NCBI GenBank assembly: GCA_048201935.1
Contig: DBFBGR010000014.1
Span: 1 to 64,000, forward strand
Direction of reading: 5' to 3'
DNA: 64,000 bases
DNA from: MGBC124762 sp048201935
GTDB taxonomy: Bacteria; Bacillota; Clostridia; Oscillospirales; Oscillospiraceae
Positions 7,012 through 15,686 of the stretch are shown here, piece by piece. The notes beneath the pieces were generated by a model. It ran no database searches, had not been told where the DNA came from, and worked only from the letters and a program-made list of their open reading frames with translations. The position numbers and the translations under genes are program-made. The first letter of the stretch is position 1. Each line of letters begins with the position of its first letter.

Positions 7012-9534
7012 ATGAAGGAGAAATTCACCGTCACCGGCATGACCTGCTCTGCCTGCCAGGCCCACGTGGACAAGGCGGTGCGCAAGCTCCCCGGCGTGTG
7101 CGAGGTCAACGTGGACCTGCTGGGCGGGTCCATGCGGGTGGAGCACGACGACACCGTTACCGCCCAGGCCATCGTGGAGGCCGTCACCAAGGCGGGCTAC
7201 GCCGCTGCGCCCCAGACCGCCCAGACTCAGGGCCCGGCCAAGGCGGAGCGCGCCAATCAGGCCGACGCGATGGAGGCGGAGCTTCGCAGCATGAAAGTTC
7301 GCTTCATCGCCTCGCTGTGCTTCATGCTGCCCCTATTTTACCTCTCTATGGGCCACATGATAGGTCTGCCCATCCCCGGCTTCTTCCACGGCCTGGACAA
7401 CGCCTTCGCCCTGGCCTTTACCCAGTTTTTGCTGACTATTCCCATTCTGGTGGTCAACCAAAAGTACTTCCGGGTGGGCTATTCCACGCTGTTTCGGGGT
7501 GGGCCCAACATGGATACCCTCATCGCCGTGGGCTCCACCGCCGCGGTGGTCTACGGCGTGGCCGCCCTCTACCAGATCGGCTGGGGCCTGGGCCATGGCG
7601 ACTGGGCCCGGGTGGAGAAGTGGTCCATGGACCTCTACTTTGAGTCGGCGGGGATGATCCTCACCCTCATCACCCTAGGCAAGTTCCTGGAGACCCGCTC
7701 CAAAGGCAAGACCGGCCAGGCCATCGCCCGGCTCATGGACCTGGCCCCCAAGACCGCCCGGGTCCTTCGGGATGGGGCGGAGGTGGAGGTCCCCATCCAG
7801 GAGGTCCGGGTGGGCGACCATGTGGTGGTCCGGCCCGGGGGCAGTGTGCCCGTGGACGGCGTCATCGTGGAGGGGGCCTCCGCCCTGGACGAATCCGCCC
7901 TCACCGGGGAATCTATCCCGGTGGACAAGGCCGTGGGCGACAGCGTCATCGCCGCCAGTCTCAACACCTCCGGGGCTTTTACGATGGAAGCCACCCGGGT
8001 GGGCACGGACACCACCCTGGCCCAGATGATCGCCCTGGTGGAGGAGGCGGGGGCCTCCAAGGCCCCCATCGCCAAGCTGGCCGACAAGGTGGCGGGGGTC
8101 TTCGTGCCCGTGGTCATGGGCATCTCTTTGGTGACTGCCATCGTCTGGCTGGTCACCGGCCACGGCGTGGAGATGGCGCTGACCTCGGCGGTGGCGGTGT
8201 TGGTCATCTCCTGCCCCTGCGCCCTGGGTCTGGCCACCCCGGTGGCCATTATGGTGGGCACGGGCAAGGGGGCGGAAAACGGCATCCTCATCAAGTCTGC
8301 CGAGAGCCTGGAGATCCTCCATAAGGTGGACACGGTGGTGCTGGACAAAACGGGCACCATCACCCAGGGCAAGCCCCAGGTCACCGACGTGCTCACCGTC
8401 CCCGGCGTGCGCGAAGGGGAGCTCACCGCCCTGGCCGCCAGCCTGGAGGCCAAGAGCGAGCACCCCTTGGCCAAGGCGGTGGTGGCCTATGGCGAGGCCC
8501 AGGGCGTTTCAGTCAGCCCCGCTACCGACTTCCAGGCCCAGCACGGCCGTGGGGTCACCGCCACTGTGGATGGAAAGGCGTTATTGGGCGGCAACGCCGC
8601 CGCCATGGAGCACCAGGGCGTGGACATCTCCGCCCTGGAGGGCCCCGCCCAAGAGCTGGCGGGGCAGGGGAAGACCCCGCTGTTCTTCGCCGCCGACGGC
8701 AAAGCTCTGGGCCTCATTGCCGTGGCCGATACCGTCAAGCCCACCTCTCGTCAGGCGCTGGAGGAGCTGAAGGGCCTGGGCCTTGAAGTGGTGATGCTCA
8801 CCGGGGACAATCCCCGCACCGCCCAGGCCATCGCCAATTCTTTGGGTATCCAGAGGGTGGTGGCCCAGGTGCTGCCCGCCGACAAGGAGCGGGAGGTGGC
8901 CCGGCTCCAGGCCGAGGGCCACAAGGTAGCCATGGTGGGCGACGGCATCAACGACGCGCCCGCCCTGGTCCGCGCCGATGTGGGCCTTGCCATCGGCGCG
9001 GGCACCGATGTGGCCCTGGAGAGCGCCGACGTGGTGCTGATGAAGAGCGACCTTCGGGACGTGCCCACCGCCATTCGGCTCAGTAAGGCGGTCATCCGCA
9101 ACATCAAGGAAAACCTCTTCTGGGCCTTCTTCTACAACTGCGTGGGCATCCCTCTGGCCGCCGGGGTGTTCTATCCCATCCTGGGCTGGCAGCTCAGCCC
9201 CATGTTCGGCGCGGCGGCCATGTCGCTGAGCTCGGTGTGCGTGGTGACCAATGCCCTGCGCCTGCGCTTTTTCAAAGCATCCAACAGGGGCGACCCTGTG
9301 GAGGATACGACCATTCAAAAGGAGGAAAGCAAGATGACAACGCTGAAGATCGAGGGTATGATGTGCAACCACTGTGTCTCCCACGTCTCCGCCGCCCTGC
9401 ATGGGGTCCCCGGCGTGGACAGCGTGGAGGTGAGCCTGGAGGGCAAGTCGGCCACCGTGGGCGGCAGCGCCGATGTAGAGGCCCTGAAGTCCGCCGTCCA
9501 GGGCGCGGGCTATGAGGTCGTGGGGGTGGAGTAA
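7012..9534 (+). CDS. copA: Copper-exporting P1B-type ATPase with C-terminal CopZ-like domain
   Basis: The 840-residue Cu(I) exporter begins with one heavy-metal domain (GMTCSAC, Cys12/Cys15). Eight membrane helices follow, with the actuator loop after the fourth (LTGES), the intramembrane Cys401-Pro-Cys403 metal site, the phosphorylation motif starting at Asp445 (DKTGT), SEHPLAKA, and the GDGINDAPAL hinge. After the last helix a 25-residue charged linker leads to a second heavy-metal domain (residues about 775-840, GMMCNHC at Cys785/Cys788). A C-terminal position is unusual for CopA but is what a fused CopZ chaperone would look like. An internal ribosome site and ATG precede that domain in frame. 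The ribosome site for the full gene is AAGGAGG. Confidence 0.93.
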   Translation: MKEKFTVTGMTCSACQAHVDKAVRKLPGVCEVNVDLLGGSMRVEHDDTVTAQAIVEAVTKAGYAAAPQTAQTQGPAKAERANQADAMEAELRSMKVRFIASLCFMLPLFYLSMGHMIGLPIPGFFHGLDNAFALAFTQFLLTIPILVVNQKYFRVGYSTLFRGGPNMDTLIAVGSTAAVVYGVAALYQIGWGLGHGDWARVEKWSMDLYFESAGMILTLITLGKFLETRSKGKTGQAIARLMDLAPKTARVLRDGAEVEVPIQEVRVGDHVVVRPGGSVPVDGVIVEGASALDESALTGESIPVDKAVGDSVIAASLNTSGAFTMEATRVGTDTTLAQMIALVEEAGASKAPIAKLADKVAGVFVPVVMGISLVTAIVWLVTGHGVEMALTSAVAVLVISCPCALGLATPVAIMVGTGKGAENGILIKSAESLEILHKVDTVVLDKTGTITQGKPQVTDVLTVPGVREGELTALAASLEAKSEHPLAKAVVAYGEAQGVSVSPATDFQAQHGRGVTATVDGKALLGGNAAAMEHQGVDISALEGPAQELAGQGKTPLFFAADGKALGLIAVADTVKPTSRQALEELKGLGLEVVMLTGDNPRTAQAIANSLGIQRVVAQVLPADKEREVARLQAEGHKVAMVGDGINDAPALVRADVGLAIGAGTDVALESADVVLMKSDLRDVPTAIRLSKAVIRNIKENLFWAFFYNCVGIPLAAGVFYPILGWQLSPMFGAAAMSLSSVCVVTNALRLRFFKASNRGDPVEDTTIQKEESKMTTLKIEGMMCNHCVSHVSAALHGVPGVDSVEVSLEGKSATVGGSADVEALKSAVQGAGYEVVGVE
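9334..9534 (+). CDS. Possible internally initiated CopZ-like copper chaperone
   Basis: Within copA and in the same frame, AAGGAGG (9319-9325) lies 8 bases before an ATG at 9334. Initiation there would give a 66-residue heavy-metal-associated protein with GMMCNHC, the size and shape of free CopZ, which carries Cu(I) to CopA. The run of Lys and Glu codons before it encodes little but this ribosome site. The fusion frame is intact, so the cell may make both the fused and the free domain, or copZ may have fused to copA recently by loss of a stop codon. E. coli is known to make a free copper chaperone from its copA gene by frameshifting; the mechanism here would differ. Confidence 0.5.
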   Translation: MTTLKIEGMMCNHCVSHVSAALHGVPGVDSVEVSLEGKSATVGGSADVEALKSAVQGAGYEVVGVE

Positions 9535-9550
9535 ACGCCCTCCAAAGTAT

Positions 9551-9587
9551 AAAAAATGGCTCGGGTCAGATGACCCGAGCCATTTTT
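9551..9587. terminator. Bidirectional terminator
   Basis: A long perfect stem (AAAATGGCTCGGGTCA with its complement at 9571-9586) has A-runs on the left and T-runs on the right. It ends both the copA and the pectinesterase transcripts. Confidence 0.92.
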
Positions 9588-9607
9588 AATGCTTGCGGTT
9601 TACTTGT

Positions 9608-12600
9608 TTACTTCACGCTGAAGCCCAGTGCGTCGGCCAGGTCGGTCAGCTTATAGAAGGTGTAGCCGCCGCCTTGGGCGTCGGTGAAGACCACCGCGTC
9701 CAGGTTGACCACCTTGCCGTTGACGCTGGTGGCGAAGAAGGGAGAGCGGTAAAGGACAAAGTCGCCGATGTCCCCGGTGTTCTCCGGGCCGGAGGGGACG
9801 TAGTCCGCGCCGGGCACCAGGGCCACGCCGTTGTCCCAGGTCACATTGAATTTGGCCTCGGTATCGGCCAGAGCCACAGCAACGTCCCGGACCCAGACGT
9901 AGTCCTGGCCGTTCATGTTATAGATCTTCACACTGGTGTTTTTGCCGCCGGCCCGGAGGGTGGCGGTCTTGCCGCTAAGGAAGGCGTTGATAAATTCGCA
10001 GTTTGGACCGGAGATCAGCTCCTCGCCCTTGCCCTCAAAGGCGTTCCAGCCGTTGAGCCAGACGGTGGGATTCATAAAGGTGCCGTCGGCGGTGTAGTCG
10101 GTCTCAAACTTGGTGGCCCAGGGAGCCCGCTTGTCCAGGTTGCTGAGACCGGGCAGGACCTCGGTGGTCTCATACTCGCCGCACAGAGCGGAGCGGCCGC
10201 TGAGGGAGTCCAGCCAGCCCTCGGGGAGGATCAGCGAGCCCTCTTCGCCGTAGGAGGGCTCCACGACGGTGTTGACAAACACGGCCTCGCCGGTGGTGGA
10301 CTGCCAGGGACGGCCAAAGTAGCCCGCCTTGGAGACCACGGTGGAGGCGGTGTCGGTGTTGGGAATGGTGGACTTCACCGAGCAGCCGTACATCAAAAAG
10401 CCCCGGGTGGAGGTGTGGCGGGGCGCGGTGATGTAGCCCCGGTCAAACTCGTGCTCGCTGGTGTTGAAGATGAGGTCGCACTTGGCGAAGACGGCGGTCA
10501 TGGGGCCGTAGATGTAGTCGGTGGAGCCCAGGATGTCGCAGTCGTAGAAGGCGGCGAAAACGCCGTCGCCACCGTAGAGGGTGTCCTGGCGGCCGATGAA
10601 CTTGCAGTTTTCGAAGTACATCTCGGTGCAGTTGTCGGTGATGGACAGCGCGCCCGCCCGCTCCTTGTAGGTGTAGTCCTGGACGGTGGTGTCGCCCACG
10701 GTCTTCATCTCGGCCCGGGGAGCGGCCTTGTTCTCCTTGCACTTGTCGTTGGGCACGATCACGTCGTCCACGCTTTTGGCGGAGACGTACTGATTGAAGG
10801 AGTTCTCGAAGATGATGCCGTAGCACTCAATGCCGCTGGCCTTCAGGAGCACCGTGGAGTTCCAGTAGCTGTCGTGCTCCACGCCGTCGCCGGGGTTGAC
10901 AAAGGACTCGTAGCCGTTTTCCTTGTTCACCGCCAGCAGCTCGGGGTCATATTTGCACTGGTCGTTCATGGAGTAGTAGTTGTAGCCGCAGCCGTAGTAG
11001 TGGGTGATGCGCACGGCGTTTTGGTCGATGTTCACGCCCTTGTCGATGACCTTCAAGCTGGGGGTGGCGCTGGCGTTTTTCAGCGTGACGTTGGGCACGT
11101 CCACCACCAGCATCTCCTCATAGTTGCCCGGGTCGATGGCGATGGTGACCCGCTGGCCGTCCTTGCGGTCCATGGCCCGGACGGCGGCCACGGCCTCGCT
11201 GACGGTCTTGTAGTCCTTGTCCGCGCCCACGGTGACGGTGGCCTTGTAGGGCAACTGAGCGGGGGTCTCGACCTTGGCAAAGCCGATGGCCTTGGTCACG
11301 GCCTTGCCGTCCACCACCAGGTTGGAGGTGAGCTTTTGGGTGTAGCCGTCCACGCCGGTGACCTTCACGTCATAGACGCCGTCCCGCAGGGCGATCTCAT
11401 CGGTGCCCTTAAAGGTGTAGACGTAAGGATAGACGTTCTTCTCGCTGTAGGGCACCAGCCGGGTGTCGCCCTTCTCGCCGGCCTCGTTGAGGTTGGTGAA
11501 GGTAAAGGTGGCGTTATCCAACGCCCGCAGGGTAATGCCGTCGGGGACGATGGTCACCTTGTGGGTGGGCTTGGCGGCAAAGGCGATGTCGGCTTCAGCG
11601 TCGGCGGTGTAGGAGACCTCCTTGGCGCTGGTCAGGTCGTAGTCGTTGACCCCGGACACCCCCAAAGTGTAGGCGTCGCCCTGGGCCAGGATGGCGGTGT
11701 AGCGGTCGGCGTTGACGCTGACCTGGGGCACGTAGACCGTGTCGGCGTTGAAGCTCAGCTCCAGCTCCTCCAGGGCGGCCTGGCTCAGGCCGGTGAGCTT
11801 GCCGGTGACGGTGACCAAGGGCACGGCGGCCACGCTCACGTCAAAGCTCTGACTGGCGGCCTGGCCGTCCAGGGTCAGAAGGCTGTCGCCGGAGACCACA
11901 TAGCCGTTGGCGTTCAGCAGCGAGACCTCGTAAGTAAAGGGGGCGGGCAGCTCCACGCTGTAGCCCGTCTCGCCCACCTGGGCGGCGGTGACCGCGCCGT
12001 TGGTGGTGTTGGTGAAGGCCAGCTTATAATCCTTCAGTTCGGCGGGCTGGCTGACGGAGCCCGAGACCACCGTGTGCTTGGCGTGCTCACGGTAGATGCG
12101 GGCGATGACCAGCTTCTCGGTGGCCGACCAGAATTTATAGGTGCCCTTCTCCCGGGGATAGAACACCATGGCCTGGGCGTTGCCGCCGCCGGCGGTGAAG
12201 TTCTGGGCGGCCTCGTCGCCATTGGGGCCGGTGAAGGTGATGAGGCTCTCGCCGCCGTTGGAGCCGGCGATGACGGTGACCTTGTCCCCGGCCTCCAGGT
12301 CGATGGACACCCACACGTCGGGGTTCTTGCCGGAGTTGGAGTAGATGTAGCCCTGGTACACCGTGCCGTCCTCGCCCAGTAGGGATTTATTATCCTTGCG
12401 GGTCAGGGCTTCGTTGACGGTGCGGATGCGGTGGGTGTTGGGCTTGCCGCCGTCGTTGAAGGCGATGCCCGTGGGGCTTTGGAAGCTGGGCAGGGTGTTG
12501 CCGTCGGTGCCGGCGGCGGTGCCCTCAGGGTACCAGGAATTGATCTCGTCGGCATCGAGCTTGTTGTTGTAGACGCTCTCGTCCAACTGCTCGCCGCCAA

Positions 12601-12712
12601 AGTCCCAAACGTCGATCTTGGCGTTGGGCTCGGCGGCCAGGGCCGCCGGGACCAGGGAGACGAGCAGGACAAGGGCCAGGACCGTTGCCAACAGCTTGCG
12701 GGTCTTGCGCAT
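9608..12712 (-). CDS. Secreted pectinesterase with accessory and stalk domains
   Basis: The 1034-residue exported protein has a Sec signal peptide (residues 1 to about 27, basic start then a hydrophobic core ending AALA). A beta-rich accessory region of about 450 residues with repeated Ig-like or invasin-like strands follows. The family 8 carbohydrate esterase domain spans about 480-860 and de-esterifies pectin. Catalytic motifs are visible: GRQDTLYGG near 705, the Asp of STDYIYG near 730 and YFGRPW near 797. The C-terminus resembles a copper-amine-oxidase N-terminal-type stalk domain (YVWVRDVAVALADT...TDLADALGF), probably used for wall association. The start at 12712 is preferred over 12727 because GGAGGT lies 7 bases before it. 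The gene is transcribed alone and implies use of plant polysaccharide. Confidence 0.9.
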   Translation of the reverse strand: MRKTRKLLATVLALVLLVSLVPAALAAEPNAKIDVWDFGGEQLDESVYNNKLDADEINSWYPEGTAAGTDGNTLPSFQSPTGIAFNDGGKPNTHRIRTVNEALTRKDNKSLLGEDGTVYQGYIYSNSGKNPDVWVSIDLEAGDKVTVIAGSNGGESLITFTGPNGDEAAQNFTAGGGNAQAMVFYPREKGTYKFWSATEKLVIARIYREHAKHTVVSGSVSQPAELKDYKLAFTNTTNGAVTAAQVGETGYSVELPAPFTYEVSLLNANGYVVSGDSLLTLDGQAASQSFDVSVAAVPLVTVTGKLTGLSQAALEELELSFNADTVYVPQVSVNADRYTAILAQGDAYTLGVSGVNDYDLTSAKEVSYTADAEADIAFAAKPTHKVTIVPDGITLRALDNATFTFTNLNEAGEKGDTRLVPYSEKNVYPYVYTFKGTDEIALRDGVYDVKVTGVDGYTQKLTSNLVVDGKAVTKAIGFAKVETPAQLPYKATVTVGADKDYKTVSEAVAAVRAMDRKDGQRVTIAIDPGNYEEMLVVDVPNVTLKNASATPSLKVIDKGVNIDQNAVRITHYYGCGYNYYSMNDQCKYDPELLAVNKENGYESFVNPGDGVEHDSYWNSTVLLKASGIECYGIIFENSFNQYVSAKSVDDVIVPNDKCKENKAAPRAEMKTVGDTTVQDYTYKERAGALSITDNCTEMYFENCKFIGRQDTLYGGDGVFAAFYDCDILGSTDYIYGPMTAVFAKCDLIFNTSEHEFDRGYITAPRHTSTRGFLMYGCSVKSTIPNTDTASTVVSKAGYFGRPWQSTTGEAVFVNTVVEPSYGEEGSLILPEGWLDSLSGRSALCGEYETTEVLPGLSNLDKRAPWATKFETDYTADGTFMNPTVWLNGWNAFEGKGEELISGPNCEFINAFLSGKTATLRAGGKNTSVKIYNMNGQDYVWVRDVAVALADTEAKFNVTWDNGVALVPGADYVPSGPENTGDIGDFVLYRSPFFATSVNGKVVNLDAVVFTDAQGGGYTFYKLTDLADALGFSVK

Positions 12713-12756
12713 GATGCATACCTCCAAAATTCATAAATTGGCGCCGAAAATCCAGC

Positions 12757-12785
12757 AGTATACTGTCTAAATTGTACCACAACAA
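12757..12785 (-). promoter_or_regulatory. Promoter of the pectinesterase gene
   Basis: TTGTTG (plus 12780-12785), 17 bases, TATACT (plus 12757-12762). The -35 box abuts the hairpin at 12786-12805, which would end the preceding minus-strand transcript. Confidence 0.65.
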
Positions 12786-12805
12786 GGCCCCTTACGCAAG
12801 GGGCC
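12786..12805 (-). terminator. Hairpin ending the flavoprotein transcript
   Basis: GGCCCCTT/AAGGGGCC is a perfect 8-bp stem with a 4-base loop, 21 bases past the flavoprotein stop. The following bases TTGTTGT are only partly T-rich and double as a -35 box. Confidence 0.6.
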
Positions 12806-12826
12806 GGGACAAGTTTTTTCCAAAGT

Positions 12827-14407
12827 CTAGGCTGTGGCCACCGCCTCGGCGGCCTTGATGCCGTCGGCGGCGGCGGAGGTGATGCCCCCGGCCCAGCCCG
12901 CCCCCTCGCCGCAGGGGTAGAGGCCCCGGACCGGGGACTGGAGGTCGCCGCCGCGCAAAATGCGCACCGGGGAGGAGGAGCGGGTCTCCACCCCGGTCAG
13001 CAGCGCCCCGCCGTCGTCAAAGCCCTTGAGTTTGTTGCCAAGGGCCGGAATAGCTTGCCTGAGAGAGTCCGTTACGAAGCCGGGCAGGCACCGGCCAAGG
13101 TCAGCCGGGGCCACCCCGGGGCGGTAGGTGGGCATCAAAAAGCTGTCCAAAACGGGGGCTTTTTGGCTCAAAAACGAGGCCATATTCTGCCCCGGGGCCA
13201 CGAAGCCGCCGCCCCCCAGCTCGTAGGCCAGCTTCTCCCACCGGGCCTGGAAGTCAAAGCCCGCCAAGGGCCCTGGCCCCTGGAAGTCCGCCGGGGACAC
13301 CCCCACCAGCAGACCGCCGTTGATATTTTTGCCGCTTCTGGCCCGGTGGCTCATGCCGTTGGTCACCACGGTGCCGTTTTCCGAGGACGAGCACACCACC
13401 TGCCCGCCGGGGCAGACGCAGAAGGAGAACACCCCCCGGCCATTTGGCAGGTGGGTGGAGAGCTTATAGCTGGCGGGTTCCAGCTTGGTCCAGGCCGGGC
13501 CGTACTGGCTCTGGGAGAGGGCGGCCTGGTCGTGCTCGACACGCACTCCCACGGCGAAGGCCTTGGCCTCCATGGGCACGCCCTTGGCCGCCAGCATGGA
13601 GAAGGTGTCCCGGGCGGAGTGGCCCGGGGCCAGGATGAGCGCATCGCAGGGCAGACAGTAGCGTCCCTCCGGGCCGTCCACCGTCACCGCCGCCACCGCG
13701 CCGTCTCGAAGCTCCACGTCGGTCATGGCGCTGGAAAAGCGGATGTCGCAGCCCAAGCGGAGGAGCTCGGCGCGGAAATTTTTCAGCACCTGGGCCAGCA
13801 CGTCGGTGCCCACATGGGGCTTTTGGACGTAGAGGATGTCCTCCGGCGCGCCCATGTCTACGAAGGTCTCCAGCACGGTACGGACCCGGGGGTCGTGAAT
13901 GCCGGTCTGGAGCTTGCCGTCGGAGAAGGCCCCGGCCCCGCCCTCGCCAAACTGGACGTTCGAATTTTTTGCTAAGACCCCCTTACGCCAGAGGGCTTCA
14001 ACATCTTTTTGCCGCTCCTCCACCGCTCGGCCCCGCTCTAAAATGGTGCAGGGAATGCCCGCCCGGGCCAAAAACAGCGCGCTAAAAAGCCCGGCGGGGC
14101 CCATGCCCACCACCACCGGACGCTGGGCCGAGGCCGGACGGGTGGGGGCGGGGAAGACATAGGGGGCCTCCGTGACCGCCGTCACCTTGCCGCCGGCGCG
14201 CTTCAAAAGGGCCTGCTCATTGGCCAGGGTGCAGCGCACGGTGTAGACGTAGTGCACGTCGCTCTTTCTTCGGGCGTCGATGGACTGGCGGTGGAGGGTC
14301 AGCCGGGGCAGTTCGGTCTCGGAAATGCCCAGGGCCTTGGCTGTCTTGACCCGGAGCTCGTCCATGCCGCCATCCAGGGAGATATTCAGATCGGAGATCT
14401 GGAGCAT
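12827..14407 (-). CDS. FAD-dependent dehydrogenase (COG2509 type)
   Basis: The 526-residue flavoprotein has an N-terminal region of about 95 residues (starting MLQISDLNISLDGG, with RKSDVHYVYTV) typical of the uncharacterised COG2509 family. The dinucleotide-binding motif VVGMGPAGLFSALFLARAG follows near residue 100, then TILERGRAVEERQKDV, FGEGGAGAFSDGKL, and a C-terminal FAD segment with LYPCGEGAGWAGGI. The family is widespread in anaerobic Firmicutes; the substrate is unknown. It reads toward the pectinesterase, with a hairpin and a separate promoter between, and follows rplS and its terminator, so it is probably transcribed on its own. I saw no obvious promoter in the short gap. Confidence 0.85.
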   Translation of the reverse strand: MLQISDLNISLDGGMDELRVKTAKALGISETELPRLTLHRQSIDARRKSDVHYVYTVRCTLANEQALLKRAGGKVTAVTEAPYVFPAPTRPASAQRPVVVGMGPAGLFSALFLARAGIPCTILERGRAVEERQKDVEALWRKGVLAKNSNVQFGEGGAGAFSDGKLQTGIHDPRVRTVLETFVDMGAPEDILYVQKPHVGTDVLAQVLKNFRAELLRLGCDIRFSSAMTDVELRDGAVAAVTVDGPEGRYCLPCDALILAPGHSARDTFSMLAAKGVPMEAKAFAVGVRVEHDQAALSQSQYGPAWTKLEPASYKLSTHLPNGRGVFSFCVCPGGQVVCSSSENGTVVTNGMSHRARSGKNINGGLLVGVSPADFQGPGPLAGFDFQARWEKLAYELGGGGFVAPGQNMASFLSQKAPVLDSFLMPTYRPGVAPADLGRCLPGFVTDSLRQAIPALGNKLKGFDDGGALLTGVETRSSSPVRILRGGDLQSPVRGLYPCGEGAGWAGGITSAAADGIKAAEAVATA

Positions 14408-14427
14408 GTGTGGTCCCTCCTGATAGT

Positions 14428-14460
14428 AAAAAAGCGCCGGTCCAGAGACCGGCGCTTTTT
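14428..14460. terminator. Terminator of rplS
   Basis: A 10-bp stem (AGCGCCGGTC with GACCGGCGCT) has A-runs before and T-runs after, giving an effective terminator on the minus strand just past rplS. Confidence 0.88.
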
Positions 14461-14475
14461 CGTTGCCTTGCTTGC

Positions 14476-14820
14476 TTACAGCTTCTCTTCCAGCTTGGCG
14501 CTCTTGCCCACGCGGCCACGCAGGTAGTAGAGCTTGGCCCGACGGGCCTTGCCGTGGCGGACCAACTCGATCTTCTCCACAGCGGGGGCATGGACGGGGA
14601 AGACCTTCTCCACGCCGATGCCGAAGGAGATGCGCCGCACGGTGATGGTCTCGGCAATGCCGCCGTGCTTCTTGGCGATGACAGTGCCCTCGAAGACCTG
14701 GATACGCTCCCGGGAGCCCTCCTTGATCTTCACGTGGACCCGGACGGTGTCGCCGATCTGGGCGGTGGGCACATTGTCCTGCTTCATGTTCTTTTGATTA
14801 AATACGTCCAGCTTGTTCAT
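14476..14820 (-). CDS. rplS: 50S ribosomal protein L19
   Basis: The 114-residue protein has the full L19 length and signatures: GDTVRVHVKIKEG, RIQVFEGTVIAKKHGG, TVRRISFGIGVEKVFP and the C-terminal RAKLYYLRGRVGK. It sits at the 30S-50S interface. In many bacteria rplS follows trmD and rimM, but here it stands alone behind its own promoter and a leader of about 75 bases and is closed by a terminator. The ribosome site is AGGAGG. Confidence 0.98.
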   Translation of the reverse strand: MNKLDVFNQKNMKQDNVPTAQIGDTVRVHVKIKEGSRERIQVFEGTVIAKKHGGIAETITVRRISFGIGVEKVFPVHAPAVEKIELVRHGKARRAKLYYLRGRVGKSAKLEEKL

Positions 14821-14895
14821 GGGATATTTCCTCCTAGTTTATAGGCGTTCATGGGCGTTTGCATAAACCCCAGAGGACCACCCTTTATTGAGACC
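14821..14895 (-). promoter_or_regulatory. rplS 5' leader, possible L19 autoregulatory RNA
   Basis: The leader can form an outer GTTTAT/ATAAAC stem around an inner GCGTT/AACGC-type pairing just before the ribosome site. Firmicute rplS genes often carry an L19-binding leader, but assignment here rests only on position and folding. Confidence 0.35.
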
Positions 14896-14900
14896 GCAAT

Positions 14901-14929
14901 ATCATACCACAACCCATTGGAAAATGCAA
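14901..14929 (-). promoter_or_regulatory. Promoter of rplS
   Basis: TTGCAT (plus 14924-14929), 17 bases, then extended TGG TATGAT (-10 at plus 14901-14906). Confidence 0.8.
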
Positions 14930-14972
14930 GCAAAATTTTCAAAAAGGCGAAAAAAGCGAAAAAGGGCGGGGA

Positions 14973-15001
14973 TTGACACCGGGGGACCGGCGTAGTAGAA
15001 T
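14973..15001 (+). promoter_or_regulatory. Promoter of the zinc-ribbon membrane protein gene
   Basis: Consensus TTGACA (14973-14978), 17 bases, TAGAAT (14996-15001). Confidence 0.8.
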
Positions 15002-15061
15002 AAAGTCTGCCCCACAAGAGGCGAAATTTTTGTGAAGTTCGAGAAGGGAGACATTCAAATA

Positions 15062-15631
15062 ATGGGTATTCATCATTATGGCTACGGCTATTCCTCCGGC
15101 GCGGACACCATGGCGGTGCTGAGCATCCTGGCCTTCATTGGGGCTATCGTGTGCACGGTGCTGCTGATGGTGCTGGTGACGCCGGAGAAGCGCCGCTCCG
15201 GTCTGAACAAGTTCTTCAAGGCCGTGGCCGACATCTGCAATTTCAAGGGTCTGGTGCTGGAGTACATCGTCCGGGCGCTCTACATCTTCCTGACCATCCT
15301 CACCGTGCTGATGGGTTTCTTTACCCTGTTCACCCAGCCGATGGAGGGCCTGCTGCTGATGGTGCTGGGCCCCATCGTGCTGCGCATCTTCTTTGAGCTC
15401 TCCATGATGATCATCCTGCTGGTGAAGAACGTCATCCAGATCAACAAGAAGCTCCCCGGCCAGGTGGACGACCCCATGAAGCTGGACATCGCCGCCGCTG
15501 TGGCCGAGGCCAAGGCGGAGCCCAAGGCCGCCGAGACCGCCGCCGACGAGCCCAAGATGGTGTTCTGCGCTCAGTGCGGCACCCAGTACGACGCATCCAA
15601 GGGCGGCTGCCCCAACGGCTGCAAGGAGTAA
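15062..15631 (+). CDS. DUF4282-like membrane protein with C-terminal zinc ribbon
   Basis: The 189-residue protein has a Gly/Tyr/His-rich N-terminus, a first membrane helix at about residues 17-38, and two more at about 72-95 and 99-122, in a DUF4282-like arrangement (FFKAVADICNFKGLVLEYI). A charged, Ala-rich linker leads to a zinc ribbon at the C-terminus (FCAQCGTQYDASKGGCPNGC). The role is unknown; such proteins look like small membrane scaffolds or sensors. An upstream GTG at 15032 is in frame, but the ATG at 15062 has a GAAGGGAGA ribosome site. It is a single-gene unit with its own promoter and terminator. Confidence 0.7.
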   Translation: MGIHHYGYGYSSGADTMAVLSILAFIGAIVCTVLLMVLVTPEKRRSGLNKFFKAVADICNFKGLVLEYIVRALYIFLTILTVLMGFFTLFTQPMEGLLLMVLGPIVLRIFFELSMMIILLVKNVIQINKKLPGQVDDPMKLDIAAAVAEAKAEPKAAETAADEPKMVFCAQCGTQYDASKGGCPNGCKE

Positions 15632-15640
15632 GACCAAGAT

Positions 15641-15679
15641 AAAAACGGACCTGAGAGCACGCTCTCAGGTCCGTTTTTT
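15641..15679. terminator. Bidirectional terminator
   Basis: A perfect stem of about 15 bp (AAACGGACCTGAGAG with its complement), a 4-base loop and T6 lie between converging genes. Confidence 0.92.
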
Positions 15680-15686
15680 GTCGCAT

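Noticed and set aside
9593..12382. A 929-codon open frame on the plus strand antisense to the pectinesterase gene
   Set aside because: It is a GC-rich shadow frame with repetitive Val/Gly/Asp composition, no ribosome site and no family features. The opposite strand encodes a clear secreted esterase.
14857..14866. GTTTGCATAA in the rplS leader
   Set aside because: One mismatch in the core (G for A) and part of a possible leader stem; not counted.
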